From the NCBI RefSeq assembly GCF_002234375.1, contig NZ_NMQV01000003.1, positions 1 through 64,000 of the forward strand: a stretch of DNA of 64,000 nucleotides. Reading direction: 5' to 3'. How positions within the stretch are numbered: position 1 is the first letter of the stretch; each line of letters opens with the position of its first letter. Under the pieces are notes generated by a model, which saw nothing but the letters and a program-made list of their open reading frames with translations, was not told the origin of the DNA and did no database searches. The stretch is from Pseudomonas fluvialis (lineage in GTDB: Bacteria; Pseudomonadota; Gammaproteobacteria; Pseudomonadales; Pseudomonadaceae). The position numbers were made by a program, and so were the translations under genes. Positions 53,500 to 62,974 of this stretch are shown piece after piece.

Positions 53500-56427
53500 A
53501 TGAGCTTGCCGTCACTGCTGGACCTGTCTCCCGCCCTGCATGGGCTGGCCGAACGCGCCGAGCCGAGCGTGTTGCAGGCGCTGGGGGGGGCGCAGGCGCT
53601 GGCCGACTGGCCGGCGCAGCGTCGTGAACAGTTGCCCCGGCTGCTGGCCTGCAGCGATTTCGTACACCAGCAGATCCTCCGCGCTCCGGCAGACTTTCTG
53701 GCACTGGCTGCCAGTGGCGAGCTGGAGCGCCCGCTGGGGCCTGGGGAGTTGCGTGAGGCGTTGCAGCAGGCCCTGCAGGACTGTGCCGACGAGGACACCC
53801 TGGCCCGTCAGTTGCGGCGCTTTCGCAACCGTCAGCAGCTGCGCATCATCTGGCGTGACATCAGCCGCCAGGCCAGTCTGCAGCAGACCTGCCTGGAGCT
53901 GTCGGCACTGGCCGACGCCTGCGTCGACCAGGCGTATGCCTGGCTGTACCGCCAGCATTGTGCGCAGTTCGGCACGCCCATCGGGCGGCGCTCCGGCGAG
54001 CCGCAGCATCTGGTGATCCTCGGGATGGGCAAGCTGGGTGCCTTCGAGCTCAACCTGTCTTCGGATATCGACCTGATCTTCGGCTATCCCGAAGGCGGGG
54101 AAACCCAGGGCGCACGGCGTGCACAGGACAACCAGGAATTCTTTACCCGCCTGGGGCAGAAGCTCATCAAGGCGCTGGATGCGATTACCGTGGATGGCTT
54201 CGTGTTTCGCGTCGACATGCGCTTGCGCCCCTATGGCGACAGTGGTGCCCTGGTGCTTAGCTTCAATGCCCTGGAGCAGTACTACCAGGACCAGGGGCGT
54301 GATTGGGAACGCTACGCGATGATCAAGGCACGGGTCATCGGCGGCGACCAGCAGGCCGGTCGCCAGTTGCTGGAGATGCTGCGGCCGTTCGTCTACCGCC
54401 GTTACCTGGATTTTTCTGCCATCGAGGCGCTACGCGCCATGAAGCAGCTGATCCAGCAGGAAGTGCGCCGCAAGGGTATGAGCGAGAACATCAAGTTGGG
54501 GGCGGGAGGCATTCGGGAGGTCGAGTTTATTGCCCAGGCTTTCCAGCTTATCCATGGTGGCCGTGACCTCAGCCTGCAGCAGCGCTCGTTGCTCAAGGTG
54601 CTGGATACCCTGGACGGGCAAGGTTACCTGCCTGGCGAGGTGGTCAACGAACTGCGCGAGGGCTATCACTTCCTGCGTTACACCGAACATGCTCTGCAGG
54701 GCATCGCCGACCGGCAGACGCAGATGCTTCCCGAGGATCCCCAGGAACAGGCGCGGGTGGCGCAGATCATGGGTTTTGCCGACTGGGCGGCCTTTCATGC
54801 TGAGCTGATGCGCTGGCGGGCACGGGTCGATCACCATTTTCGCCGGGTCATTGCCGACCCCGACGAGGACGTCGATGCCGAGCAGGAAACGCCCGGCGGC
54901 GAGTGGTTGCCGCTGTGGAGCGAAGCGCTGGACAGCGCTGCCGCCGAGGAGCAACTGGCCGAGGCGGGCTTGCAGAATCCGGCACAGGCCTACAAACGCC
55001 TGCTCGATCTGCGTCATGGCGGCCAGGTGCGTGCCATGCAGCGCCTGGGGCGCGAGCGTCTGGATGCCTTCATGCCGCGCCTGTTGGCGCAAGCAGTGAG
55101 CCAGCCTGATCCTGACCTGGTACTGGAGCGGGTCATGCCGCTGGTGGAAAAGGTGGCACGGCGCTCGGCCTATCTGGTGTTGCTCAGCGAAAACCCGGGT
55201 GCCCTGCAGCGCCTGCTCAGCCTGTGTGCCGCCAGTCCGTGGATCGCCGAGCAGATCGCGCGTTTCCCACTGCTGCTCGACGAGCTGCTCAACGAGGGAC
55301 GGCTATTCAGCCCGCCGCAAGGCGAAGAGCTGGTGGCCGAGCTGCGCGAACGGCTGATGCGCATTCCCGAAGATGATCTGGAACAGCAGATGGAGGCCTT
55401 GCGCCACTTCAAGCTGGCCCACCGTCTGCGCGTGGCGGCGTCGGAGATTGCCGGCAGCCTGCCGCTGATGAAAGTCTCCGACTACCTCACCTGGCTGGCC
55501 GAGGCGATTCTCCAGCAGGTGCTGCAGCTGGCCTGGCGGCAACTGACCAGCAAGCATGGCGTGCCGCGGCGCAGCGACGGCAGCCTGTGCGATGGCGACT
55601 TCATCATCGTCGGCTATGGCAAGGTCGGCGGCATCGAGTTGGGGCATGGCTCCGACCTCGATCTGGTGTTTATCCATGATGCCGACCCGCAGGCGGAAAC
55701 CGACGGCGCCAAGCCGCTGGATGGTGCGCAGTTCTTTGCCCGCATGGGCCAGCGCATCATTCACATGCTCAATACCCTGACCACCTCCGGGCCGCTCTAT
55801 GAGGTGGATATGCGTCTGCGTCCCTCCGGCGAGTCCGGCCTGCTGGTCAGCTCGCTGAGCGCCTTCGCCCGCTACCAGCAGCAGGAAGCCTGGACCTGGG
55901 AGCACCAGGCCCTGGTGCGTGCCCGTGTGCTGGTGGGCTGTCCGCGGGTCGCCGCCGGTTTTGCGGCGATACGCGCCGAGGTATTGGGTCGGGCGCGTGA
56001 CCTTGATCAGCTGCGCCGCGAAGTCAGCGAAATGCGCGGCAAGATGCGCGACAACCTGGGGACGCGTGCGACCCAGGCCGGCCTCGGCGAGCTGGCCGAA
56101 GACCCGGCGCAGCGCTTCAACCTCAAGCAGGACGCCGGCGGTATCGTCGATATCGAATTTATGGTGCAATACGCGGCCCTGGCCTGGTCCCACGAACACC
56201 CGCAGCTGCTGCGTTACACCGACAACATCCGCATTCTGGATGGCTTGCGCGAGGCGGCGTTGCTCAGCGCCGAGGACGTTACGGCGCTGCAGGAAATCTA
56301 CAAGGCCTACCGCGCCACCGCGCATCGCCTGGCCCTGCAGAAACAGGCCGGCGAGGTGAGTGCCGACCAGCTGCTTGCCGAGCGCCGCAAGGTGCGGCAC
56401 ATCTGGCAGGCGCTGGGGCTGAACTGA
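53500..56427 (+). CDS. glnE: Glutamine synthetase adenylyltransferase/adenylyl-removing enzyme
   Basis: The product is 975 residues. It carries two nucleotidyltransferase domains: the N-terminal adenylyl-removing half (LSSDIDLIFGYPEG) and the C-terminal adenylating half (GHGSDLDLVFIHD), separated by a helical regulatory region. The ends of each domain (GGIREVEFIAQ and AGGIVDIEFMVQY) are conserved. It sets glutamine synthetase activity in answer to PII signals. AAAGGA lies before ATG 53500. It is divergent from aceE; a weak stem-loop follows at 56436-56452. Confidence 0.95.
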   Translation: MSLPSLLDLSPALHGLAERAEPSVLQALGGAQALADWPAQRREQLPRLLACSDFVHQQILRAPADFLALAASGELERPLGPGELREALQQALQDCADEDTLARQLRRFRNRQQLRIIWRDISRQASLQQTCLELSALADACVDQAYAWLYRQHCAQFGTPIGRRSGEPQHLVILGMGKLGAFELNLSSDIDLIFGYPEGGETQGARRAQDNQEFFTRLGQKLIKALDAITVDGFVFRVDMRLRPYGDSGALVLSFNALEQYYQDQGRDWERYAMIKARVIGGDQQAGRQLLEMLRPFVYRRYLDFSAIEALRAMKQLIQQEVRRKGMSENIKLGAGGIREVEFIAQAFQLIHGGRDLSLQQRSLLKVLDTLDGQGYLPGEVVNELREGYHFLRYTEHALQGIADRQTQMLPEDPQEQARVAQIMGFADWAAFHAELMRWRARVDHHFRRVIADPDEDVDAEQETPGGEWLPLWSEALDSAAAEEQLAEAGLQNPAQAYKRLLDLRHGGQVRAMQRLGRERLDAFMPRLLAQAVSQPDPDLVLERVMPLVEKVARRSAYLVLLSENPGALQRLLSLCAASPWIAEQIARFPLLLDELLNEGRLFSPPQGEELVAELRERLMRIPEDDLEQQMEALRHFKLAHRLRVAASEIAGSLPLMKVSDYLTWLAEAILQQVLQLAWRQLTSKHGVPRRSDGSLCDGDFIIVGYGKVGGIELGHGSDLDLVFIHDADPQAETDGAKPLDGAQFFARMGQRIIHMLNTLTTSGPLYEVDMRLRPSGESGLLVSSLSAFARYQQQEAWTWEHQALVRARVLVGCPRVAAGFAAIRAEVLGRARDLDQLRREVSEMRGKMRDNLGTRATQAGLGELAEDPAQRFNLKQDAGGIVDIEFMVQYAALAWSHEHPQLLRYTDNIRILDGLREAALLSAEDVTALQEIYKAYRATAHRLALQKQAGEVSADQLLAERRKVRHIWQALGLN

Positions 56428-56487
56428 CGGGGCTGCCGGGCAGGCTGCCCGGGCCGAGAATCCATGAGTAACCGAGGAGTAGGCAAG

Positions 56488-57411
56488 ATGTCGATGTCCG
56501 ACCGTGATGGCGTGATCTGGTACGACGGCGAACTGGTGCCGTGGCGCGACGCCACCACCCATGTGCTGACCCACACCCTGCACTACGGCATGGGCGTGTT
56601 CGAGGGCGTGCGCGCCTACAACACCCCGGACGGCACGGCGATCTTCCGCCTGCAGGCGCACACCGACCGCCTGTTCGACTCGGCGCACATCTTCAACATG
56701 CAGATCCCTTTCTCCAAGGAAGAGATCAACGAGGCGCAGCGCGCCGCGGTGCGTGAGAACGGCCTGGAAAGCGCCTACCTGCGCCCGATGGTGTTCTTCG
56801 GCAGCGAAGGCATGGGCCTGCGCGCCTCGGGCCTCAAGGTGCATGTGATCGTCGCCGCCTGGCACTGGGGCGCCTACATGGGCGAGGAAGCCCTGCAGAG
56901 CGGTATCAAGGTGCGCACCAGTTCCTACACTCGCCACCACGTCAACATCGCCATGACCCGCGCCAAGGCCAACGGCAACTACATCAACTCCATGCTGGCC
57001 CTGCAGGAAGCCATTTCCGGCGGCGCCGACGAGGCCATGCTGCTTGACCCGGAAGGTTATGTGGCCGAGGGTTCGGGCGAGAACATCTTCCTGGTCAAGG
57101 ACGGCGTGGTGTACACCCCGGAAGTGACCTCCTGCCTGAACGGCATCACGCGCAGCACCATTCTGACCCTGGCTGCCGAGCATGGCATCAAGGTGGTGGA
57201 GAAGCGCATCACCCGTGACGAGGTGTATATCGCCGACGAGGCCTTCTTCACCGGCACGGCCGCCGAAGTGACGCCGATCCGTGAAGTGGATGGCCGGAAA
57301 ATCGGTGCCGGACGTCGCGGCCCGGTCACCGAGAAGCTGCAGAAGGCCTACTTCGACCTGGTCACTGGCAAGACCAGCGGCCACGCCGAATGGCGCACCC
57401 TGGTTAAATAA
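56488..57411 (+). CDS. ilvE: Branched-chain amino acid aminotransferase
   Basis: The product is 307 residues from ATG 56488; this start matches the conserved MSMSDRDGVIWYDGEL and has GAGGAG upstream (an in-frame ATG at 56464 lies before it). It transfers the amino group to make Ile, Leu and Val. The PLP lysine is Lys160 in TRAKANGNYINSM. Further marks are HYGMGVFEGVRAY, EGSGENIFLV and TGTAAEVTPIREV. A stem-loop follows at 57430-57452. It lies directly upstream of the waa genes. Confidence 0.96.
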   Translation: MSMSDRDGVIWYDGELVPWRDATTHVLTHTLHYGMGVFEGVRAYNTPDGTAIFRLQAHTDRLFDSAHIFNMQIPFSKEEINEAQRAAVRENGLESAYLRPMVFFGSEGMGLRASGLKVHVIVAAWHWGAYMGEEALQSGIKVRTSSYTRHHVNIAMTRAKANGNYINSMLALQEAISGGADEAMLLDPEGYVAEGSGENIFLVKDGVVYTPEVTSCLNGITRSTILTLAAEHGIKVVEKRITRDEVYIADEAFFTGTAAEVTPIREVDGRKIGAGRRGPVTEKLQKAYFDLVTGKTSGHAEWRTLVK

Positions 57412-57429
57412 GCGGTCATTAGGTCGAGA

Positions 57430-57458
57430 CAGGGAGGCATCGCGCCTCCCTGCGCATT
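57430..57458 (+). terminator. Stem-loop after ilvE
   Basis: CAGGGAGGC (57430-57438) pairs with GCCTCCCTG (57444-57452), loop ATCGC, followed by CGCATTT. It lies 18 bases after the ilvE stop and 18 bases before the waaF start. The T-run is weak, so read-through into waaF is likely. Confidence 0.5.
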
Positions 57459-57470
57459 TCTGGAATTGGC

Positions 57471-58505
57471 ATGAATATTCTGATCATCGGCCCTAGCTGG
57501 GTAGGCGACATGGTGATGGCGCAGACGCTGTTCACCTGCCTCAAACAGCGTCATCCCGACTGCCAGATCGATGTGTTGGCCCCCGACTGGAGCCGGCCGA
57601 TCCTCGAACGCATGCCCGAGGTGCGCAATGCGCTGAGCTTCCCACTCGGTCATGGCGTGCTGGAGCTGGCCACCCGGCGCAAGATCGGCAAGTCCCTGGC
57701 CGGCCAGTACGAGCAGGCGATCCTCCTGCCCAACTCGCTGAAGTCCGCGTTGGTGCCGTTCTTTGCCGGTATCCCCAAGCGCACCGGCTGGAAGGGCGAG
57801 ATGCGCTACGGCCTGCTCAACGATGTCCGCAACCTGGACAAGCAACGCCTGCCGCTGATGATCGAGCGCTTTATGGCGCTGGCCTATGAACCCGATGCAG
57901 CGCTGCCCAAGCCCTATCCGCAGCCGCGCTTGGTTATCGACAATGCCAGTCGCGAGGCCGCCCTGGCCAAGTTCGGCCTGAGCCTGGATCGTCCGGTGCT
58001 GGCGCTGTGCCCCGGCGCCGAGTTCGGTGAAGCCAAACGCTGGCCGGCCGAGCATTACGCCAAGGTCGCCGAGCTGAAAATCCGCGCCGGCTGGCAGGTC
58101 TGGCTGTTCGGCTCGAAGAACGATCATCCGGGCTGCGAGGAGATTCGTGCTCGGCTGATTCCCGGCCTGCGCGAGGAGTCGGTGAACCTGGCCGGCGAGA
58201 CCTCGCTGGCCGAAGCCATCGACCTGCTGTCCTGCGCCGGCGCCGTGGTGTCCAACGACTCCGGGCTGATGCACGTGGCCGCCGCACTCAACCGTCCGCT
58301 GGTGGCGGTGTACGGCTCCACCTCGCCGCAGTTCACCCCGCCGCTGGCCGATCAGGTGGAGATCGTCCGCCTGGGCCTGGAGTGCAGCCCGTGCTTCGAG
58401 CGCACCTGCCGCTTCGGGCATTACGACTGCTTGCGCGAACTCAAGCCGCGCCCGGTGATCGAGGCGCTGCAGCGCCTGGTTGCCGATCCGCTTGAGGTGG
58501 AATAG
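57471..58505 (+). CDS. waaF: LPS heptosyltransferase II
   Basis: The product is 344 residues of glycosyltransferase family 9. It adds the second heptose to the LPS inner core from ADP-heptose at the cytosolic face of the inner membrane. Visible are ILIIGPSWVGDMVMAQTLF, the central LPGAEFGEAKRWPAEHYAKV-type ADP-binding region (LCPGAEFGEAKRWP) and SNDSGLMHVAAALNRPLVAVYGSTSP. It is separated from waaC by 7 bases. Confidence 0.95.
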   Translation: MNILIIGPSWVGDMVMAQTLFTCLKQRHPDCQIDVLAPDWSRPILERMPEVRNALSFPLGHGVLELATRRKIGKSLAGQYEQAILLPNSLKSALVPFFAGIPKRTGWKGEMRYGLLNDVRNLDKQRLPLMIERFMALAYEPDAALPKPYPQPRLVIDNASREAALAKFGLSLDRPVLALCPGAEFGEAKRWPAEHYAKVAELKIRAGWQVWLFGSKNDHPGCEEIRARLIPGLREESVNLAGETSLAEAIDLLSCAGAVVSNDSGLMHVAAALNRPLVAVYGSTSPQFTPPLADQVEIVRLGLECSPCFERTCRFGHYDCLRELKPRPVIEALQRLVADPLEVE

Positions 58506-58512
58506 CCCGCCG

Positions 58513-59517
58513 ATGCGTGTGCTGCTGATCAAGACCTCGTCGCTGGGCGATGTCATCCATACCCTGCCGGCGCTCACCGATGCGGCGGCGGCGATTCCCG
58601 GCATCCAGTTCGACTGGGTGGTGGAGGAGGGTTTTGCGGAGATCCCTGCCTGGCACCCGGCCGTGGCCGAGGTGATCCCGGTGGCCATTCGTCGCTGGCG
58701 CAAGAATCTGCTTGCCACCTGGAAAAGCGGCGAGTGGGCGGGCTTCAAGCGCCGCCTGCGCGAGGGCCGCTATGACCTGGTGATCGATGCCCAGGGCCTG
58801 CTGAAAAGCGCCTGGCTGAGCCGCTACTGCGTAGCGCCCGTGGCCGGCCTGGACCGCGCCTCGGCACGCGAGCCGCTGGCCAGCCGCTTCTACGATCGCC
58901 GCTATGCCGTGGCCTGGGGCCAGCACGCCGTTGAGCGCACCCGCCAGCTGCTGGCGCAGGCGCTGGGCTACCAGGTGCCGGCGTCGGTGGGGGATTACGG
59001 ACTGGATCGCGCGGCCATGGCCGGCGCACCGGCCGGCGAGCCTTATGTGCTGTTTCTGCACGGCACCACCTGGGCCAGCAAGCACTGGCCGGAAGCCGAC
59101 TGGCGCGCCCTGGCCGAACACCTGGATGCCCGTGGCATGGCCGTGCGCCTGCCCTGGGGCAACGAGGCCGAGAAGGCCCGTGCCGAGCGTCTGGTCGAAG
59201 GCCTTGCCCATGCGCAGGTGCTACCCAAGCTGAACCTGCGCGGCGTAGCAGCGGTGATCGCCGGCGCGCGCGCCTGCGTGGCGGTGGACACCGGCCTCGG
59301 CCACCTGGCCGCCGCGCTGGATGTGCCGAGCATTTCCCTCTACGGCCCGACCCTGCCGATCAAGGTCGGCGCCTACGGTCGCGGGCAGGTCCACCTGTGC
59401 GCCACGGGGCCGCTGGCCGGTGGCGGCGACCGCGACAAACCCTGTTTTGACGGCCTGGACGCGGCGCGCGTGGCGCCCGAGCTGGACCGTCTGCTGGCCA
59501 GTCTGGAGACTCGCTGA
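58513..59517 (+). CDS. waaC: LPS heptosyltransferase I
   Basis: The product is 334 residues of glycosyltransferase family 9; ATG 58513 (MRVLLIKTSSLGDVIH) is chosen over an in-frame start at 58480. It adds the first heptose to Kdo. LFLHGTTWASKHWP and AVDTGLGHLAAALDVPSISLYGPT are the conserved pieces. Its TGA stop overlaps the waaG ATG by one base. Confidence 0.95.
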   Translation: MRVLLIKTSSLGDVIHTLPALTDAAAAIPGIQFDWVVEEGFAEIPAWHPAVAEVIPVAIRRWRKNLLATWKSGEWAGFKRRLREGRYDLVIDAQGLLKSAWLSRYCVAPVAGLDRASAREPLASRFYDRRYAVAWGQHAVERTRQLLAQALGYQVPASVGDYGLDRAAMAGAPAGEPYVLFLHGTTWASKHWPEADWRALAEHLDARGMAVRLPWGNEAEKARAERLVEGLAHAQVLPKLNLRGVAAVIAGARACVAVDTGLGHLAAALDVPSISLYGPTLPIKVGAYGRGQVHLCATGPLAGGGDRDKPCFDGLDAARVAPELDRLLASLETR

Positions 59518-60641
59518 TGCAACTGGCCTTCGTGCTCTACAAGTATTTCCCCTTCGGTGGGCTGCAGCGCGACTTCATGCGCATCGCCCTGGAGTGTCAG
59601 GCGCGCGGCCACGCCATCCGCGTCTACACGCCGATCTGGGAGGGCGAGGTGCCCGCCGGCTTCGACGTGCGGGTGGCGCCGATCAAGGCGTTCTTCAATC
59701 ATCACCGCAACGAGAAGTTCAGCGCCTGGCTGGCGGCGGACCTGGCCCGTGATCCGGTGGACCGGGTGGTCGGTTTCAACAAGATGCCGGGCCTGGACGT
59801 CTACTACGCTGCCGACGGCTGCTACGAGGACAAGGCGCAGACCCTGCGCGCGCCTATCTACAAGCGCTGGGGCCGCTACAAGCACTTCGCCGATTACGAG
59901 CGCGCGGTGTTCGCGCCGCAGTCGAAGACCGAGATCCTGATGATCTCCGAGGTGCAGCAGCCGCTGTTCATCAAGCACTACCAGACGCCGCGCCAGCGCT
60001 TTCACCTGCTGCCGCCGGGCATTGCCCAGGATCGCCGTGCCCCGGCCAACGCCGCGGAGATCCGCGCCGAGTTCCGTCGCGAGTTCCAGCTGGCGGACGA
60101 TGAGCTGCTGCTGGTGCAGATCGGTTCCGGCTTCAAGACCAAGGGGCTGGACCGCAGCCTCAAGGCGCTGGCCGCGTTGCCGCACGCGCTGAAAAAGCGT
60201 ACCCGGCTGATCGCCATCGGCCAGGACGATCCGCGTTCTTTTCAGTTGCAGGCCAAGGCGCTGGGCGTGTCCGATCAGGTGCAGATCCTCAAGGGGCGCA
60301 GCGACATTCCGCGTTTCCTGCTTGGCGCCGATCTGCTGATCCATCCGGCCTACAACGAGAACACCGGCACCGTGCTGCTCGAGGCGCTGGTCTCCGGCCT
60401 GCCGGTGCTGGTTACCGACGTGTGCGGTTATGCCCACTACATTGCCGAGGCGGATGCCGGACGTGTGCTGCCCAGCCCCTTCGACCAGCAGCAGCTCAAC
60501 CAGTGGCTGGCCGACATGCTCGCCGACGATGAGCGCCGCGCCTTCTGGGGGCGCAATGGCCTGGCCTTTGCCGATTGCGCCGACCTTTACTCGATGCCGC
60601 AGAAGGCTGCCGATGTGATTCTCGCGGAGAAACGCCCGTGA
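59517..60641 (+). CDS. waaG: LPS core glucosyltransferase WaaG
   Basis: The product is 374 residues of glycosyltransferase family 4 (GT-B). In P. aeruginosa WaaG adds the first hexose of the outer core. Visible are FPFGGLQRDFMRIALECQARGH, IGSGFKTKGLDRSLKALAAL and HPAYNENTGTVLLEALVSGLPVLVTDVCGYA with the EX7E-type motif. It overlaps waaC and waaP by one and four bases, so the set is one operon. Confidence 0.94.
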   Translation: MQLAFVLYKYFPFGGLQRDFMRIALECQARGHAIRVYTPIWEGEVPAGFDVRVAPIKAFFNHHRNEKFSAWLAADLARDPVDRVVGFNKMPGLDVYYAADGCYEDKAQTLRAPIYKRWGRYKHFADYERAVFAPQSKTEILMISEVQQPLFIKHYQTPRQRFHLLPPGIAQDRRAPANAAEIRAEFRREFQLADDELLLVQIGSGFKTKGLDRSLKALAALPHALKKRTRLIAIGQDDPRSFQLQAKALGVSDQVQILKGRSDIPRFLLGADLLIHPAYNENTGTVLLEALVSGLPVLVTDVCGYAHYIAEADAGRVLPSPFDQQQLNQWLADMLADDERRAFWGRNGLAFADCADLYSMPQKAADVILAEKRP

Positions 60642-61444
60642 AGCTGATGCTTGCCGAGCCGTTCAAAAGCCTGTGGGCCGGCCAGGACGCCTTCACCGCC
60701 GTCGAGGCACTGCAGGGTCAGGTCTACCGCGAACTGGAAGGCCGCCGCACGCTACGCACCGAGGTGCAAGGGCGCGGCTACTTCGTGAAGATTCACCGCG
60801 GCATCGGCTGGGGCGAGATCATCAAGAACCTGCTCACCGCCAAGCTGCCGGTGCTCGGCGCCGCTCAGGAATGGCAGGCCATCGCCCGCCTGCAGCAGGC
60901 TGGTGTGCCGAGCATGACCGCCGTGGCCTATGGCGAGCGCGGTGCCAATCCTGCCCGGCAGCATTCCTTCATCATCACCGAGGAGCTGGCGCCGACCACC
61001 GATCTGGAACAGTTCAGCCTGAACTGGCGCGAGCAGCCGCCCGAGCCACGTCTCAAGCGTGCGCTGATCGGCGAGGTGGCGAAGATGGTCGGCAACATGC
61101 ACCGCGCCGGGGTCAACCACCGCGACTGCTACATCTGCCATTTCCTGTTGCACACCGACCGGCCGGTGACAGCAGATGACTTCCGCCTCTCGCTGATCGA
61201 TCTGCACCGCGCGCAGACCCGCGCCGCCACCCCGCGCCGCTGGCGCGACAAGGACCTGGCCGCGCTGTATTTCTCCGCGCTGGACATCGGCCTGACCCGC
61301 CGCGACAAGCTGCGCTTTTTGCAGGGGTACTTTCAGCGCCCGCTGCGCGACATCCTGCGCGACGAAGCGCGGCTGCTGGCCTGGCTGGAGCGCAAGGCCG
61401 CCAAACTCTATGAGCGCAAGCAGCGTTACGGGGATGCGCTCTGA
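60638..61444 (+). CDS. waaP: LPS core heptose I kinase WaaP
   Basis: The product is 268 residues. GTG 60638 overlaps the waaG stop (GTGA) and gives the known length of P. aeruginosa WaaP; a longer frame from 60575 is rejected. It phosphorylates the heptose of the LPS inner core. It has a eukaryotic-like protein-kinase fold: Lys51-containing RGYFVKIHRG, catalytic Asp163 in HRDCYICHFLL and SLIDLHRAQ. In P. aeruginosa this gene is essential, being needed for membrane stability. The next kinase gene begins at its stop. Confidence 0.95.
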   Translation: MKLMLAEPFKSLWAGQDAFTAVEALQGQVYRELEGRRTLRTEVQGRGYFVKIHRGIGWGEIIKNLLTAKLPVLGAAQEWQAIARLQQAGVPSMTAVAYGERGANPARQHSFIITEELAPTTDLEQFSLNWREQPPEPRLKRALIGEVAKMVGNMHRAGVNHRDCYICHFLLHTDRPVTADDFRLSLIDLHRAQTRAATPRRWRDKDLAALYFSALDIGLTRRDKLRFLQGYFQRPLRDILRDEARLLAWLERKAAKLYERKQRYGDAL

Positions 61445-62178
61445 TGGCCGGCTGGACTCTCAATCCGGCCTACGCCGCGCGTGCTGCAGAGTTTGCCAGC
61501 CTGGAGGCGGTGTTTGCCCTGTCGGGCGAGCGGCTCACCTCGGACCCGCTCTCCGAGGTCATTCGCATCGAGCGGGACGGCGTGCGCTATTACGTCAAGC
61601 GCTACTGGGGCGCGGGCAAGGGCTTGCGGCGCTTCATCGGCCGGCCACGGGTCAAGGCCGAGTGGCAGAACCTCAAGTATTTCGCCAAGTGGGGAATTCC
61701 CACCGCGGAAATCGTTGCCTACGGCCTGGAGCGTCGCGCCGGGGCCTTCCTGCGCGGCGCGCTGATCACGCGTGAGCTGGAGAATACCTGCGACCTGGCG
61801 ATGATGGCCTGGCATGGCGATGCGCGCCTGCGCGATGCCGCCTGGGTGGACCATGTCAGTCGTCAACTGGCGCGAGCTACTCGTACCCTGCATGACCACC
61901 ATTTCACCCATAACGACCTGAAGTGGCGCAATCTGCTGGTCAACGAACGCGCCGAGCTGTTCTTCATCGACTGCCCGACCGGTAGCTTCTGGTGGGGACC
62001 CTTGTTGCGCTACCGCATGGCCAAGGACCTGGCCTGTCTGGACAAAGTGGCCAAGCAGGTACTGTCACGCACGCAGCGACTGCGCTTTTATCTGCAGTAT
62101 CGTGGCCGCCAGCGCCTGAATCAGGTCGACAAACGGCGGATTCGCCAGGTGCTGCGCTTTTTCGAGGGGCGTGAATGA
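61444..62178 (+). CDS. LPS core kinase-like protein
   Basis: The product is 244 residues of the Kdo/WaaP-type kinase fold. It shows VRYYVKRYWG for the nucleotide lysine, HNDLKWRNLLV with the catalytic Asp158 and FFIDCPTG for the metal-binding Asp. Orthologous to the P. aeruginosa gene usually placed after waaP (PA5008). It likely phosphorylates another core heptose or Kdo position. ATG 61444 overlaps the waaP stop by one base. Confidence 0.9.
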   Translation: MAGWTLNPAYAARAAEFASLEAVFALSGERLTSDPLSEVIRIERDGVRYYVKRYWGAGKGLRRFIGRPRVKAEWQNLKYFAKWGIPTAEIVAYGLERRAGAFLRGALITRELENTCDLAMMAWHGDARLRDAAWVDHVSRQLARATRTLHDHHFTHNDLKWRNLLVNERAELFFIDCPTGSFWWGPLLRYRMAKDLACLDKVAKQVLSRTQRLRFYLQYRGRQRLNQVDKRRIRQVLRFFEGRE

Positions 62179-62227
62179 AAACTCCATGCGGGTCCGCCGT
62201 CACCCCTCCGCCGGGGAGCCTGTGGCT

Positions 62228-62974
62228 ATGAGCGACTTTATTGCCGCGGCAGACCGCGCCCTGCTTGAACAGCACGGCCTGAACAGTTTCGAGGCGCTCT
62301 GGGCGTTGCAGCTGGAGGCGGTGGACGAGCCGAATACTGAGCGTGGCGGCTGGAGCAGCGTGTATCGCCTGGAGCTGGGCGAGCGTGCCTACTACCTCAA
62401 GCGGCAGAGCAATCACCTGACCCGCAGCTTGCGCCACCCCTGTGGCGAGCCAACCTTTGCCCGCGAGTTCCGCAATATCCAGCGCTATGCCGAGTTGGGG
62501 ATTCCCGCACTGCAGGCGGCTTTTTTTGCCGCGCGCCGTGTGCCGGGCGAACAGCGCGCGGTGCTGCTGACCCGTGCCCTGGATGGCTGGCAGGAGCTGG
62601 GTGACTACCTGGCCTGCTGGAGCCAGTTGGCCGTAGCGCAGCAGCAGGCCATCCTGCGTGCCTGTGGCGAACTGGCGCGTCGCCTGCATGGTGCCGGTCA
62701 GCTACATGGCTGCTTCTATCCCAAGCACATCTTCCTGCAGGCGCAGGGTGAACGCTTCGCCGCCTGCCTGATCGACCTGGAAAAGACCCGCCCGCTGTTG
62801 CTGGGTCGTCGCGATCGCATCAAGGATCTCGAACCGCTGCTGCGTCGTGCGTCGCGCCAGTGGGGAGGCGACGAATGGCGTGTACTGCTGCAGGCCTATC
62901 TGGATGATCCGCTCAGCATGCCGCAGTGGCTGACCTATTTGCGTGCCCGACTGGCCGACAAGGAGGGACGTTGA
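62228..62974 (+). CDS. InaA-type LPS kinase-like protein lacking catalytic Asp
   Basis: The product is 248 residues from ATG 62228, with GGGGAG 9 bases upstream; in-frame GTG 62171 and ATG 62186 exist but have poor sites. It has a kinase-like fold: SVYRLELGERAYYLKRQ holds the ATP lysine, HGCFYPKHIFL takes the catalytic loop position and CLIDLEKTR the metal loop. Aligned with WaaP HRDCYICH, the catalytic Asp is Cys162. It follows PA5007-like gene order after waaP. Activity may be altered or lost. Confidence 0.85.
   Translation: MSDFIAAADRALLEQHGLNSFEALWALQLEAVDEPNTERGGWSSVYRLELGERAYYLKRQSNHLTRSLRHPCGEPTFAREFRNIQRYAELGIPALQAAFFAARRVPGEQRAVLLTRALDGWQELGDYLACWSQLAVAQQQAILRACGELARRLHGAGQLHGCFYPKHIFLQAQGERFAACLIDLEKTRPLLLGRRDRIKDLEPLLRRASRQWGGDEWRVLLQAYLDDPLSMPQWLTYLRARLADKEGR

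Noticed and set aside
55303-57384. 693-residue minus-strand ORF opposite glnE and ilvE
   Set aside because: Antisense of two certain genes.
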